21,097 nucleotides of DNA from positions 1 to 21,097 of the forward strand of contig JAICHT010000021.1 of the NCBI GenBank assembly GCA_025924755.1, given 5' to 3'. Each line of letters starts with the position of its first letter. The first letter of the stretch is position 1. Below the pieces are notes generated by a model. It had not been told where the DNA came from. It worked only from the letters and a program-made list of their open reading frames with translations, and ran no database searches. The translations under genes and the position numbers were made by a program. The DNA is from Chitinophagaceae bacterium. Its GTDB lineage: Bacteria > Bacteroidota > Bacteroidia > Chitinophagales > Chitinophagaceae. This document shows positions 7,291-14,897 of the stretch, one piece after another.

Positions 7291-7329
7291 TCCTTTAGTT
7301 GTAAATAAAGTATTTTTGCAGCTAAAGGA
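7291..7329 (+). promoter_or_regulatory. Inverted repeat spanning the promoter of the persulfide dioxygenase gene
   Basis: TCCTTTAGTTG at 7291-7301 and CAGCTAAAGGA at 7319-7329 are inverted arms matching at 10 of 11 positions, with 17 bases between them. The -7 element TATTTTTG lies at 7311-7318, between the arms. A protein bound to both arms would cover the promoter, so this is a good candidate operator for the ArsR-type regulator just upstream. In RNA only the right arm would be transcribed, so a terminator is unlikely. Confidence 0.5.
7311..7318 (+). promoter_or_regulatory. Bacteroidota -7 promoter element TATTTTTG
   Basis: An 8/8 match to TAnnTTTG lies 17 bases before the ATG at 7336, predicting a leader of about 12 bases. 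It suggests that the dioxygenase gene has its own promoter in addition to any read-through from arsR. Confidence 0.6.
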
Positions 7330-7335
7330 ATTTTT

Positions 7336-8745
7336 ATGTTTATACAACAATTATATACCGGGTGCCTGAGTGAGGCGGCTTACTATATAGAAAGTAATGG
7401 TGTAGCCGCCATTATTGATCCGCTGCGCGATATTGATGCTTACCTGCAATTAGCTGCTGAACGCCATACTACTATTAAATATATTTTTGAAACACATTTT
7501 CATGCAGACTTTGTAAGCGGTCACCTGGATTTAGCTGCTGCTACCAAGGCCACTATCGTTTACGGACCAGGTACACAAACCAACTTCGCTATTTACAAAG
7601 CAAAAGATGGCGAGGTATTTTCAATTGGTGATATTACTATAACTGCGTTGCATACACCCGGACATACGTTGGAATCTACCTGCTATTTATTGAAAAATGA
7701 GGAAGGAAAAGACTACTGTGTTTTTACCGGAGACACCTTGTTTGTAGGGGATGTAGGCCGTCCCGATTTAGCACAGAAAGAAGACGGGCTTACCATGAGC
7801 GACCTGGCTGGAATACTTTACAACAGTATTCAAACTCAAATCATTCCGCTTGCTGATGATGTGATTGTATATCCTGCACATGGCCCCGGAAGTGCCTGCG
7901 GAAAAAACCTGGGACCTAGCACCTACAGTACTATTGGCATCGAAAAGCAAACCAACTACGCATTAAAAGCCTCTAGCAAAGAAGATTTTATAAAAGTAGT
8001 AACCGATGGCATAACCGAACCACCGCACTATTTTTCAGTAAATGCAAAAATTAATAAAGAAGGATATGAGAGTATTGAAAAAGTATATGATACTGCATTG
8101 AAACCTTTAAGTATAGCAGAAGTAAAAAAAGGAATAGCAGAAGATATGATACTGGTTGATACAAGGCCGCACGAAATCTTTACGCAAGGCTTTATACCAG
8201 GCGCTATCGGCATTGGGCTTGATGGTCGTTTTGCCGAATGGGCCGGAAGTTTATTGCCTTTTAATAAATCAATTATATTAATAACCGAAAAAGGCAAAGA
8301 AAAAGAAAGCGCTACCCGGCTGGCAAGAGTGGGCTTTAGTAAAATGGAAGGATATGTAAATGGCAGTTTTGAAGCATGGAAAGCTGCCGGCGAACCCATA
8401 GATTTGATAATTGATGTAGAAGCCGATGAACTGGCTATGGACCTGCCCTTTGATGAAAATTTAGTAGTACTGGATGTACGCCGTCCGGCAGAATTTGCAG
8501 AAGGCCACGTAAAAGGCGCCGTCAATATTCCTTTAGATGAATTTACAGACGTACTTAATATTGCAAAAATCGAAGAGCACCAGAATGTATATGTTCATTG
8601 TGGCGGTGGATATCGCAGCGTGATTGCATCCTCGTTATTAAAACGCCACGGACTTCATAATATTAGGAATGTAGCGGGAGGATGGGGAAAGATAAAAGAG
8701 CAAAGCTCTATTGAAATAGAAAAGGAAAAAAGTGTACTGAATTGA
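7336..8745 (+). CDS. Persulfide dioxygenase-rhodanese fusion (MBL-fold hydrolase with two rhodanese domains)
   Basis: This 469-residue protein should oxidise glutathione or protein persulfide to sulfite and handle sulfane sulfur, a step in sulfide detoxification. The ETHE1-like metallo-beta-lactamase fold covers about residues 1-235, with THFHAD (His54, His56, Asp58), TPGHT (His110), TGDTLFVGDVGRPDL (Asp133) and PAHGPGS (His182). By analogy with ETHE1, His54, His110 and Asp133 would bind iron. The first rhodanese domain (about 258-355) has TEKGKEK where the catalytic loop should be and no cysteine, so it is probably inactive. The second (about 372-455) has the active-site VHCGGGYRS with Cys422. 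A metallo domain followed by two rhodaneses, one degenerate, is a known arrangement. No signal peptide is present, so it should be cytoplasmic. Confidence 0.92.
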   Translation: MFIQQLYTGCLSEAAYYIESNGVAAIIDPLRDIDAYLQLAAERHTTIKYIFETHFHADFVSGHLDLAAATKATIVYGPGTQTNFAIYKAKDGEVFSIGDITITALHTPGHTLESTCYLLKNEEGKDYCVFTGDTLFVGDVGRPDLAQKEDGLTMSDLAGILYNSIQTQIIPLADDVIVYPAHGPGSACGKNLGPSTYSTIGIEKQTNYALKASSKEDFIKVVTDGITEPPHYFSVNAKINKEGYESIEKVYDTALKPLSIAEVKKGIAEDMILVDTRPHEIFTQGFIPGAIGIGLDGRFAEWAGSLLPFNKSIILITEKGKEKESATRLARVGFSKMEGYVNGSFEAWKAAGEPIDLIIDVEADELAMDLPFDENLVVLDVRRPAEFAEGHVKGAVNIPLDEFTDVLNIAKIEEHQNVYVHCGGGYRSVIASSLLKRHGLHNIRNVAGGWGKIKEQSSIEIEKEKSVLN

Positions 8746-8811
8746 TATTAAGAGTAAGAATGAGATATTGAACCAGATATCAAATAAATTTTAAATTAAA
8801 CTACTATGCCC

Positions 8812-8831
8812 GGTCCCGCTATGGCGAGATC
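8812..8831 (+). terminator. Weak hairpin after the dioxygenase gene
   Basis: GGTCCCGC (8812-8819) and GCGAGATC (8824-8831) can pair over 7 of 8 positions, counting one G-T pair, around a 4-base loop. It lies 67 bases past the stop codon and lacks a T-run, so the terminator call is tentative. Confidence 0.25.
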
Positions 8832-9038
8832 GGTTCTATAGTGCTTTCTTTGTTTTGTATCTTTAAGTATAATTAAAATAAGCGTATGGAATCGCTATAT
8901 ATTAAACCACCTCGTACCATCCTGGAAGTATATGAAAACCTTCCCGAAGGCACTTTGGCTCAGTTGATTAATAGCCATATTTATATATCACCCCCCTACC
9001 AATAGTCATCAAAAAGTTTTAATGAAAATCTCTGCCAG

Positions 9039-9074
9039 CCTTTATAATTATGCAGACCTTTATAATTATGCAGA
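9039..9074 (+). repeat. Perfect 18-base tandem duplication inside the Uma2 pseudogene
   Basis: CCTTTATAATTATGCAGA occurs at 9039-9056 and again at 9057-9074 with no difference between copies. It keeps the reading frame and adds six residues. Identical copies point to a recent slippage or duplication event. Confidence 0.95.
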
Positions 9075-9388
9075 AGAGAATAAACTTGGAGAAGTACGCG
9101 TGGCGCCTTTTGATGTATATCTCAATAGCAAAAATGCATTTCAGCCGGATATTATTTTTATAGCCAATGACTACCTGCATCATCTGAAAGAATGAGGTTT
9201 TTATGGAGCGCCGGATCTAATAATAGAGATTCTTTCTCCTGCTACATGGCACTTTGATAAAGGAGACAAGAAAGACGAATTTGAACGCAGCGGCGTTAAA
9301 GAATACTGGATGATTGACCCGGTTGATAAGAGTATAGAAGATTTTTATTTGGAAAACGATAAATTTCAACCTATCAGCAGCACAAAAG

Positions 9389-9410
9389 AAAAGCTTGCTA
9401 TCAAGCTTTT
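9389..9410. terminator. Hairpin at the end of the Uma2 pseudogene, possible terminator for the convergent acyltransferase gene
   Basis: AAAAGCTTG (9389-9397) and CAAGCTTTT (9402-9410) form a perfect 9-base stem with loop CTAT. On the minus strand it lies about 70 bases past the acyltransferase stop and is followed by TTTTCTTTTG, which suits a terminator. It also encodes the end of the pseudogene, so the symmetry may be partly accidental. Confidence 0.4.
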
Positions 9411-9480
9411 AAATTTAAATATTTCCTTTTAAGTTATCGACAGCCCGTTTACACTAACTACCGGTAAAACTTATTTTTAA

Positions 9481-10359
9481 CTACTCACGTATCTCTCCGT
9501 ATTCCGGCTTCCACTCCCACTTCCAGCGGCGGTGGCTCCATAGCCACATCTCCGGGTTAGCTGTCATCACTTCTTCTAAAAATTGCACATATTGTTTCGT
9601 AAGTTCGCCTTCGGGCATACTGTTTGGGTGCATAGTTGCCAGCCGTGCAAATCCTTTATAAAAACCTCTTTTCGTTTTGGTAAAATAACAAAAGACTACC
9701 GGCAAATTACTACGTCTTGCCGCACGTTCGGGGCCGCGCAAAAAGGGCGTAGGCCTTCCAAAAAAATAAAACCAATATGCATCTTTCGGCACAGCCGGGC
9801 TTTGATCGGCTATTAAGCCTAACAGATATTGCTCGTTCAAGTAAGGCATCATTTCCCGCTTCATTTGGGTAGCGGCAATCAAACGGCTTCCCTGTTTACT
9901 TCGGATGTATTTAAAAAGCCGGTCGAAGATTTTGCTTTTTAATGGCAGGTACACTACCAATATGGTATAGCGGGTATGAAAAGGAAAAACAAGGTTTACC
10001 AACTCCCAATTAAAATTATGACCTAAGTGAAATTGTACTGATCTGCCCGTAGTATATAGTTCATCCAGCATGGTATAATCAGCAGTAAACCTTTTTTCTA
10101 AAAAGCGTTTGCCCGCACTCATAAACTTGATGGTTTCAATAAAGGTGTCGGTAAAGTTGAGGTAAAACTTTTTTGCAATAGCAATGCGTTCTTTTTCGGT
10201 TTTATTCGGAAAGGCAATGAATAAGTTATTCAATACTACTTTTTTACGGTAACCTGCTACGTAGTACAGAATGAAGTAGGCAAAGTCGGACAACAGGTAC
10301 AATACACGCAGCGGCAATAAAGACAAGGCATATAAAAATCCAAAAACTACATAATACAT
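9481..10359 (-). CDS. LpxL/HtrB-type lysophospholipid acyltransferase (lipid A late acyltransferase family)
   Basis: Starting at the ATG 10359 gives a 292-residue protein, normal for the family. A longer open frame to 10440 adds 27 residues that do not look like family sequence. An N-terminal hydrophobic anchor (about 5-35) is followed by the block KKVVLNNLFIAFPNKTEKE. The catalytic HX4E motif is HNFNWE (His114, Glu119). Further family blocks are GLIADQSP, FFGRPTPFLRGPERAARRSNLPVVF and a C-terminal WLWSHRRWKWEW. The enzyme should add a secondary acyl chain to a lipid A precursor at the inner face of the inner membrane; some Bacteroidota relatives make ornithine or other amino-acid lipids instead. 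It is the last gene of the minus-strand run, 99 bases after nadB. Confidence 0.88.
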   Translation of the reverse strand: MYYVVFGFLYALSLLPLRVLYLLSDFAYFILYYVAGYRKKVVLNNLFIAFPNKTEKERIAIAKKFYLNFTDTFIETIKFMSAGKRFLEKRFTADYTMLDELYTTGRSVQFHLGHNFNWELVNLVFPFHTRYTILVVYLPLKSKIFDRLFKYIRSKQGSRLIAATQMKREMMPYLNEQYLLGLIADQSPAVPKDAYWFYFFGRPTPFLRGPERAARRSNLPVVFCYFTKTKRGFYKGFARLATMHPNSMPEGELTKQYVQFLEEVMTANPEMWLWSHRRWKWEWKPEYGEIRE

Positions 10360-10458
10360 AGTACCCGATAGATGTAATAAAAGATGCGTGAAGATAACAC
10401 AGATGCAGTGTGCTACGCAACAGAAGTTATATAGCAGCACTGCTGCCGGCTACTTAAA

Positions 10459-12057
10459 TTACAATACAATATTTTGTACAATATCCGATTTGAAAGGATA
10501 ATCGGTATTATAATGCAGGCCACGGCTTTCTTTACGGAAAGAAGCTCCTTTAATAATAAGATAGCCTACCGTAATCATATTGCGAAGTTCCAGCAACTGT
10601 GGCGAAACCGTAACACTCTTATAGAGGTTTTCCGTTTCTTCAAACAGCAGATCAATACGGCGTGTAGCCCGCTGCAGCCGTACATTATTGCGTACTATAC
10701 CCACATAATCGCTCATTACCTGCTGCAGTTCTTTTAAGCTTTGTGTAATCAATATCATTTCTTTTGGTTCTGAGGTGCCTTCGGCTTTCCAGTCGGGTAT
10801 GTCGGGAAGTTCTTTTATTTCATCAAACTTACTGGCAGCATCTACATAACAACGGTGGGCAAATACCATTGCTTCGAGCAAGGAGTTACTTGCTAATCGG
10901 TTAGCGCCATGCAGGCCGGTGCTGGAGCATTCGCCACAGGCATATAAATGCCGTATGGAACTGCGGCCCCATTCGTCGGTTTTAATACCGCCGCAACTGT
11001 AATGCGCCGCCGGTGCTACCGGAATCATGTCTTTAGAAACATCAATACCTATAGATAAACATTTTTGATAAATATTGGGAAAATGCTCTACAAATTTTTC
11101 CATATCCATATGTCGGCAATCCAAAAGCACATGTTCGGTACCGTTACGTTTCATTTCGCTATCAATGGCACGGGCTACAATATCGCGGGGAGCCAAATCT
11201 TTCCGGCTGTCGTAGCGCTCCATAAATGCTTCGCCATCTTTATTGCGCAATATGCCGCCATCGCCCCGCACGGCTTCTGTAATTAAAAAGGCCTGTCCAC
11301 GAACGCCGGGTTCATATAAAGCCGTAGGGTGAAATTGGATAAACTCCATATTCTCGATGCGGCCTTTGGCACGATATACCATAGCTACTCCATCGCCGGT
11401 TGCAATAACGGGATTGGTAGTGGTACGGTATACCTGCCCGTTACCGCCGGTTGCCAACAAGGTTACTTTCGATAAGATTTTATCGATACGGTTGGTTTTT
11501 GAATTTAATGCATATACGCCGTAACACTCAATATCAGGAGTAGATTTGGTAACTAAATATCCTAAATGGTGTTGGGTAATAATATCGATCACCATGCAGT
11601 GATTGATGATTTCAATATTAGGCGCCGCTTTAACAGCGTCCAGCAAGGCTCTTTCAATTTCTTTTCCGGTAATATCTTTATGATGCAATATTCTAAATTC
11701 GGAGTGGCCGCCTTCTTTTCCTAACCGGTAATCGCCTTCCGCATCTTTATCGAATTTGGCGCCCCAGTCAATTAGTTCCTGTATACGGGCCGGGCCTTCT
11801 TTTACTACTATTTCCACCACTCCCGGATTGCACAATCCATCACCTGCAATTAAAGTATCTCCAATATGTTTTTCAAAGCTGTCATTTTCCAGATCGTTCA
11901 CTACCGCTACACCGCCTTGAGCATATTTAGTATTGGTTTCGTCGGGCGACGCTTTGGTGATGATGGTTACTTTTTTATCCGGGAAATGCTGTGTTGTTTT
12001 TAAGGCATACGTTAAGCCGGCAATGCCGGAGCCTATTACTAAAAAATCTGTCTGCAT
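10459..12057 (-). CDS. nadB: L-aspartate oxidase NadB
   Basis: NadB oxidises L-aspartate to iminoaspartate with FAD, the first step of de novo NAD synthesis. The 532-residue protein begins with the dinucleotide-binding motif VIGSGIAG. It carries the fold signatures ETNTKYAQGGVAVV and GGHSEFRILHHKD, and substrate-site residues His243 in QFHPTALY, Arg291 in APRDIVARAI and His352 in AAHYSCGG. The FAD block CGECSSTGLHGANRLASNSLLEA is complete. These match E. coli His244, Arg290 and His351, as far as a count by eye allows. The C-terminal helical domain is present, so the gene is full length. It begins 44 bases after ispG on the same strand and is probably co-transcribed. nadA, the usual partner, is not in the window. 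Confidence 0.97.
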   Translation of the reverse strand: MQTDFLVIGSGIAGLTYALKTTQHFPDKKVTIITKASPDETNTKYAQGGVAVVNDLENDSFEKHIGDTLIAGDGLCNPGVVEIVVKEGPARIQELIDWGAKFDKDAEGDYRLGKEGGHSEFRILHHKDITGKEIERALLDAVKAAPNIEIINHCMVIDIITQHHLGYLVTKSTPDIECYGVYALNSKTNRIDKILSKVTLLATGGNGQVYRTTTNPVIATGDGVAMVYRAKGRIENMEFIQFHPTALYEPGVRGQAFLITEAVRGDGGILRNKDGEAFMERYDSRKDLAPRDIVARAIDSEMKRNGTEHVLLDCRHMDMEKFVEHFPNIYQKCLSIGIDVSKDMIPVAPAAHYSCGGIKTDEWGRSSIRHLYACGECSSTGLHGANRLASNSLLEAMVFAHRCYVDAASKFDEIKELPDIPDWKAEGTSEPKEMILITQSLKELQQVMSDYVGIVRNNVRLQRATRRIDLLFEETENLYKSVTVSPQLLELRNMITVGYLIIKGASFRKESRGLHYNTDYPFKSDIVQNIVL

Positions 12058-12101
12058 ATGCTAATTACTGTCCGAATGTAGTTTCGTTTCAATGATGGTA
12101 T

Positions 12102-14186
12102 TTAAATATTGTTAGCGGCTGTTACTTGCGCACTGTCCACCCATGCATCACTTTCCTTCAATAAATTAATGAGTTCTTCTACAGCTATATTGCTAGCTAC
12201 ATTACGCTTCACCACTTCTTTTCCTTTGTACAACGTAATCTTTCCCGGTCCGCTTCCCACATAACCAAAATCCGCATCCGCCATTTCGCCGGGGCCGTTT
12301 ACAATACAACCCATAATAGCAATCTTTACTCCTTTTAAATGGTTCGTTACCGACCGGATTTTTGCCGTGGTTTCCTGCAAATCAAAAAGCGTTCGTCCGC
12401 AACTGGGGCAACTGATATATTCTGTTTTTGAGATGCGGGTACGGGTGGCCTGCAAAATACTAAAAGCCGTATTGTTTATAAATTGCTCTGCCGAGCCGCT
12501 CTGTATATAATTTCTGCCCGAAACGCTAACAACTGCCTGCTGACTTTTATTGTTCATACTAAAACATACGCCATCGCCAAAACCATCCAGCAATAACGCC
12601 CCGGCTTCCGTGGCAAAATGAATCAGGTGTTCATCTGTTGTATGCCAATTACTATCAACTATTATAATTGCCGGGTTATCAATTTTTCTATTTTGCAGTT
12701 CTACAAACATCCTTCGTACAGCAGCCATTGCAAAGGTATTTTTGCTGCTTAAGCAAAGCACTACTGTTTTATCGTTGGCAATCTTATCTAAAAAGGGATA
12801 ATCATTAATAGGCGTTACGTCGTTAAAACAATCTACCATCACAAAGTTCAGTTCCTCACTTTTAAAAGCGGATTTTACATACCCGCTGTCCTGGTAAATG
12901 GGATAATATACCGATTTGTCTTCGGCTTCCAGCCAGGCTGCGGGATATACAATTACTTTCAATGTTCCCGGCAATGCAAAAGTCAATAACTGGTGACCGG
13001 TAAATACATAATCAGCTGCCGTATCTGCAATTGTCCATTTATCGGTGGCTTCATCATACGTATATCCGATGCTTTCCAAATCTTTTGGTGCAATATGTTC
13101 TATTTTACTAAAATCTGCAATCACTACCGGCACATGATGATTGCCTATATTATTTACCGCAAAGGTTTCTCTTCGTTTGTATTCAAATGGATTGTAGGAA
13201 AGTTTTTGAATAGCAGGAATGCCAGTTAAATGTTGATCGGTGGCTGTTGATGGTTGAGAGTTATTAGTTGATTCTGTATTTTCAACTATAAGTTGAGAAC
13301 GTTCTTGATATCGCTTTACAATATCCTTACATACCGGGATCTCCAGTTCAGGATCTTCAGTTAATGAAACACGGATGGTATCGCCCAAACCATCTTCCAG
13401 CAACGTGCCAATACCCACAGCGCTTTTTATTCTTCCGTCTTCACCATCGCCGGCCTCGGTTACGCCTAAATGCAAGGGATAAGCTTCACCAAATTCCTGC
13501 TGCATGGTTGCCACTAATAACCTATATGCCTGCACCATCACCTGCGGGTTGCTGCTCTTCATACTCAATATAATATTGTGGTAGCTTTCTGCCCGTGCTA
13601 TACGCAAAAACTCAATAGCGCTTTCCACCATACCCACCGGTGTATCTCCATAGCGGCTCATAATGCGGTCGCTTAACGAACCATGGTTGGTACCGATGCG
13701 CATGGCCGTTCCGTATTCTTTGCAAATTTTTACCAGCGGTGTAAAACGTTCCCGTATCCGGTCTATTTCTTCAGCATAGTCGGCATCAGTATATTCAATT
13801 AATTCAAACTTTTTCTTATCTACATAATTGCCTGGGTTCACCCGCACTTTTTCTACAATCCGTGCCGCTATTTCTGCCGCATTGGGTGTAAAATGAATAT
13901 CGGCTACTAACGGTGTAGTATAGCCTTTTTTGCGCAATTCATTTTTAATATTCAGTAAGTTTTCTGCTTCTTTTTTTGAGGGTGCGGTAATGCGTACCAG
14001 TTCGGCACCGGCCTCTATACAGCGAATGGTTTGCGCCACTGTAGCTGTAGTATCCATGGTATCGGTAGTGGTCATGGTTTGCACCCGTATCGGATGAAAA
14101 TTACCCAGCAACAAGTCGCCGATCTTTACTTCCCGCGTAGGTAAGCGTTTGTATTCTGTAAGGCTTTCGCAATAAAACTGCATCAT
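12102..14186 (-). CDS. ispG: Long-form IspG (4-hydroxy-3-methylbut-2-enyl diphosphate synthase)
   Basis: IspG converts MEcPP to HMBPP in the non-mevalonate isoprenoid pathway using a 4Fe-4S cluster. This 694-residue protein is the long three-domain type found in Bacteroidota, Chlamydiae and plants, against about 370 in E. coli. The TIM-barrel domain spans about 16-295, with IRVQTMTTTDT, LVADIHF, RVNPGNY and GVTEAGDGEDGRIKS. A Ser/Thr/Asn/Gln-rich linker lies near 300-320 and the insert domain near 320-585. The cluster domain follows, with ligands Cys593 and Cys596 (CPSCGR), Cys627 (GCIVNGPGE) and Glu634. Tandem ATGs at 14186 and 14183 are both possible starts. AGGA lies upstream, and a perfect -7 element at 14248-14241 marks its own promoter. 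Confidence 0.96.
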   Translation of the reverse strand: MMQFYCESLTEYKRLPTREVKIGDLLLGNFHPIRVQTMTTTDTMDTTATVAQTIRCIEAGAELVRITAPSKKEAENLLNIKNELRKKGYTTPLVADIHFTPNAAEIAARIVEKVRVNPGNYVDKKKFELIEYTDADYAEEIDRIRERFTPLVKICKEYGTAMRIGTNHGSLSDRIMSRYGDTPVGMVESAIEFLRIARAESYHNIILSMKSSNPQVMVQAYRLLVATMQQEFGEAYPLHLGVTEAGDGEDGRIKSAVGIGTLLEDGLGDTIRVSLTEDPELEIPVCKDIVKRYQERSQLIVENTESTNNSQPSTATDQHLTGIPAIQKLSYNPFEYKRRETFAVNNIGNHHVPVVIADFSKIEHIAPKDLESIGYTYDEATDKWTIADTAADYVFTGHQLLTFALPGTLKVIVYPAAWLEAEDKSVYYPIYQDSGYVKSAFKSEELNFVMVDCFNDVTPINDYPFLDKIANDKTVVLCLSSKNTFAMAAVRRMFVELQNRKIDNPAIIIVDSNWHTTDEHLIHFATEAGALLLDGFGDGVCFSMNNKSQQAVVSVSGRNYIQSGSAEQFINNTAFSILQATRTRISKTEYISCPSCGRTLFDLQETTAKIRSVTNHLKGVKIAIMGCIVNGPGEMADADFGYVGSGPGKITLYKGKEVVKRNVASNIAVEELINLLKESDAWVDSAQVTAANNI

Positions 14187-14240
14187 CTTTCCTGCTTATT
14201 GAAAATTGAATATCTCCTATTTTATACTATACTGATTCTG

Positions 14241-14248
14241 CAAAGTTA
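14241..14248 (-). promoter_or_regulatory. Bacteroidota -7 promoter element TAACTTTG for ispG
   Basis: On the minus strand TAACTTTG is an 8/8 match to TAnnTTTG, 55 bases before the ATG at 14186. It suggests that ispG-nadB-acyltransferase form a unit that can be transcribed without the bat genes upstream. Confidence 0.6.
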
Positions 14249-14312
14249 ATTAACCTGTCGGCCTTGGTTGTTATTTCATTATGAAACCTATAAAATGCAT
14301 AGGCATGAATTT

Positions 14313-14897
14313 TTACCAATCCTGCGCCTGGGAACTGTTTTTTGCATTTTGCCCCTGAAGCCGTTCTTGTAATTGCTTTTCCCGCTGCTCTAATTGTTTT
14401 AGTTTTTGCTCGGCCTGGTGCTGGCTTATATTAGGCGCCGATTGTTGGTTGCTTTTATTTTGCTGCTGCTGTTTACGCAATTCCAGCATGGCTTTTTGCA
14501 GGTTTTCCCTTGCCTGCATATCATCGGGATTATTGCGTAAGGCATTTTTGTACGCATCAATACTCGAGGGCAAATCTTTTTCTTTGCTATATATAACTCC
14601 GGCATTATAATAAGACAAATCTTTCATGTTTTTATTGGAAGCCGTACTTAGCTTGGTGAATATACCAGTAGCTTCATCGTACTTTTTTTGGCGGTACAAT
14701 GCATCAGCCAGATTAAACTGCACCGTTGCATCCGCAGGGGTATGCTTCAAAGCTTTTCGATATTGCGCTTCAGCCAAATCAAATTCTGATTGCCGGAAGT
14801 ATTCATTACCTGCCTGCAGTGTTTTTTCTACCGACTGCGCACCTGTTACCTTTATAAAATAAAAAAGAATCATTATTACAAGAATGCTTCTTTTCAT
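14313..14897 (-). CDS. batC: BatC-like TPR protein
   Basis: The 194-residue product has an N-terminal signal or anchor segment (about 4-20, ending TGAQ). Three TPR units follow at about 24-56, 57-90 and 94-127, with typical FNLADALYRQKKYDEA and YYNAGVIYSKEKDLPSSIDAYKNAL. A Gln/Lys/Glu-rich, probably coiled-coil tail runs from about 135 to 190 and ends QAQDW. Its ATG overlaps the stop of the von Willebrand gene by 4 bases, so translation is coupled. This pairing is that of BatB-BatC in the Bacteroides aerotolerance (Bat) operon, whose molecular function is not settled. BatD and BatE, which normally come next, are absent; ispG follows instead, after 126 bases. Confidence 0.82.
   Translation of the reverse strand: MKRSILVIMILFYFIKVTGAQSVEKTLQAGNEYFRQSEFDLAEAQYRKALKHTPADATVQFNLADALYRQKKYDEATGIFTKLSTASNKNMKDLSYYNAGVIYSKEKDLPSSIDAYKNALRNNPDDMQARENLQKAMLELRKQQQQNKSNQQSAPNISQHQAEQKLKQLEQREKQLQERLQGQNAKNSSQAQDW

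Larger units (their letters stand above)
8886..9432 (+). pseudogene. Broken Uma2-family (DUF820, PD-(D/E)XK-like) endonuclease gene
   Basis: Read across two frames, this is a nearly complete Uma2-type protein of about 180 residues. It begins MESLYIKPPRTILEVYENLP and continues with the core GEVRVAPFDVYLNSKN, QPDIIFIAND, GAPDLIIEILSPAT and KEYWMIDPVDKS. The family is a PD-(D/E)XK-like nuclease fold of unclear role. Three lesions are visible. A frameshift at the C-run 8991-8996 leads the first frame to a TAG at 9003-9005. A perfect 18-base tandem duplication at 9039-9074 repeats six residues, LYNYAD. An in-frame TGA at 9193-9195 falls where the family has a sense codon. The remaining domain is still well preserved, so decay looks recent. 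Sequencing error could explain one lesion but hardly all three. Confidence 0.88.

Noticed and set aside
8028..8525. A 165-codon antisense frame inside the dioxygenase-rhodanese gene
   Set aside because: The plus strand encodes recognised domains throughout, and the antisense product resembles no family.
10360..10440. N-terminal extension of the acyltransferase up to 10440
   Set aside because: The extra 27 residues are not family-like and the ATG at 10359 restores the usual length with the membrane anchor at the N-terminus.
10434..10446. GCAGCACTGCTGC palindrome just after nadB, considered as a terminator
   Set aside because: The centre leaves almost no loop and no T-run follows on the minus strand. 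The acyltransferase gene continues in the same direction.
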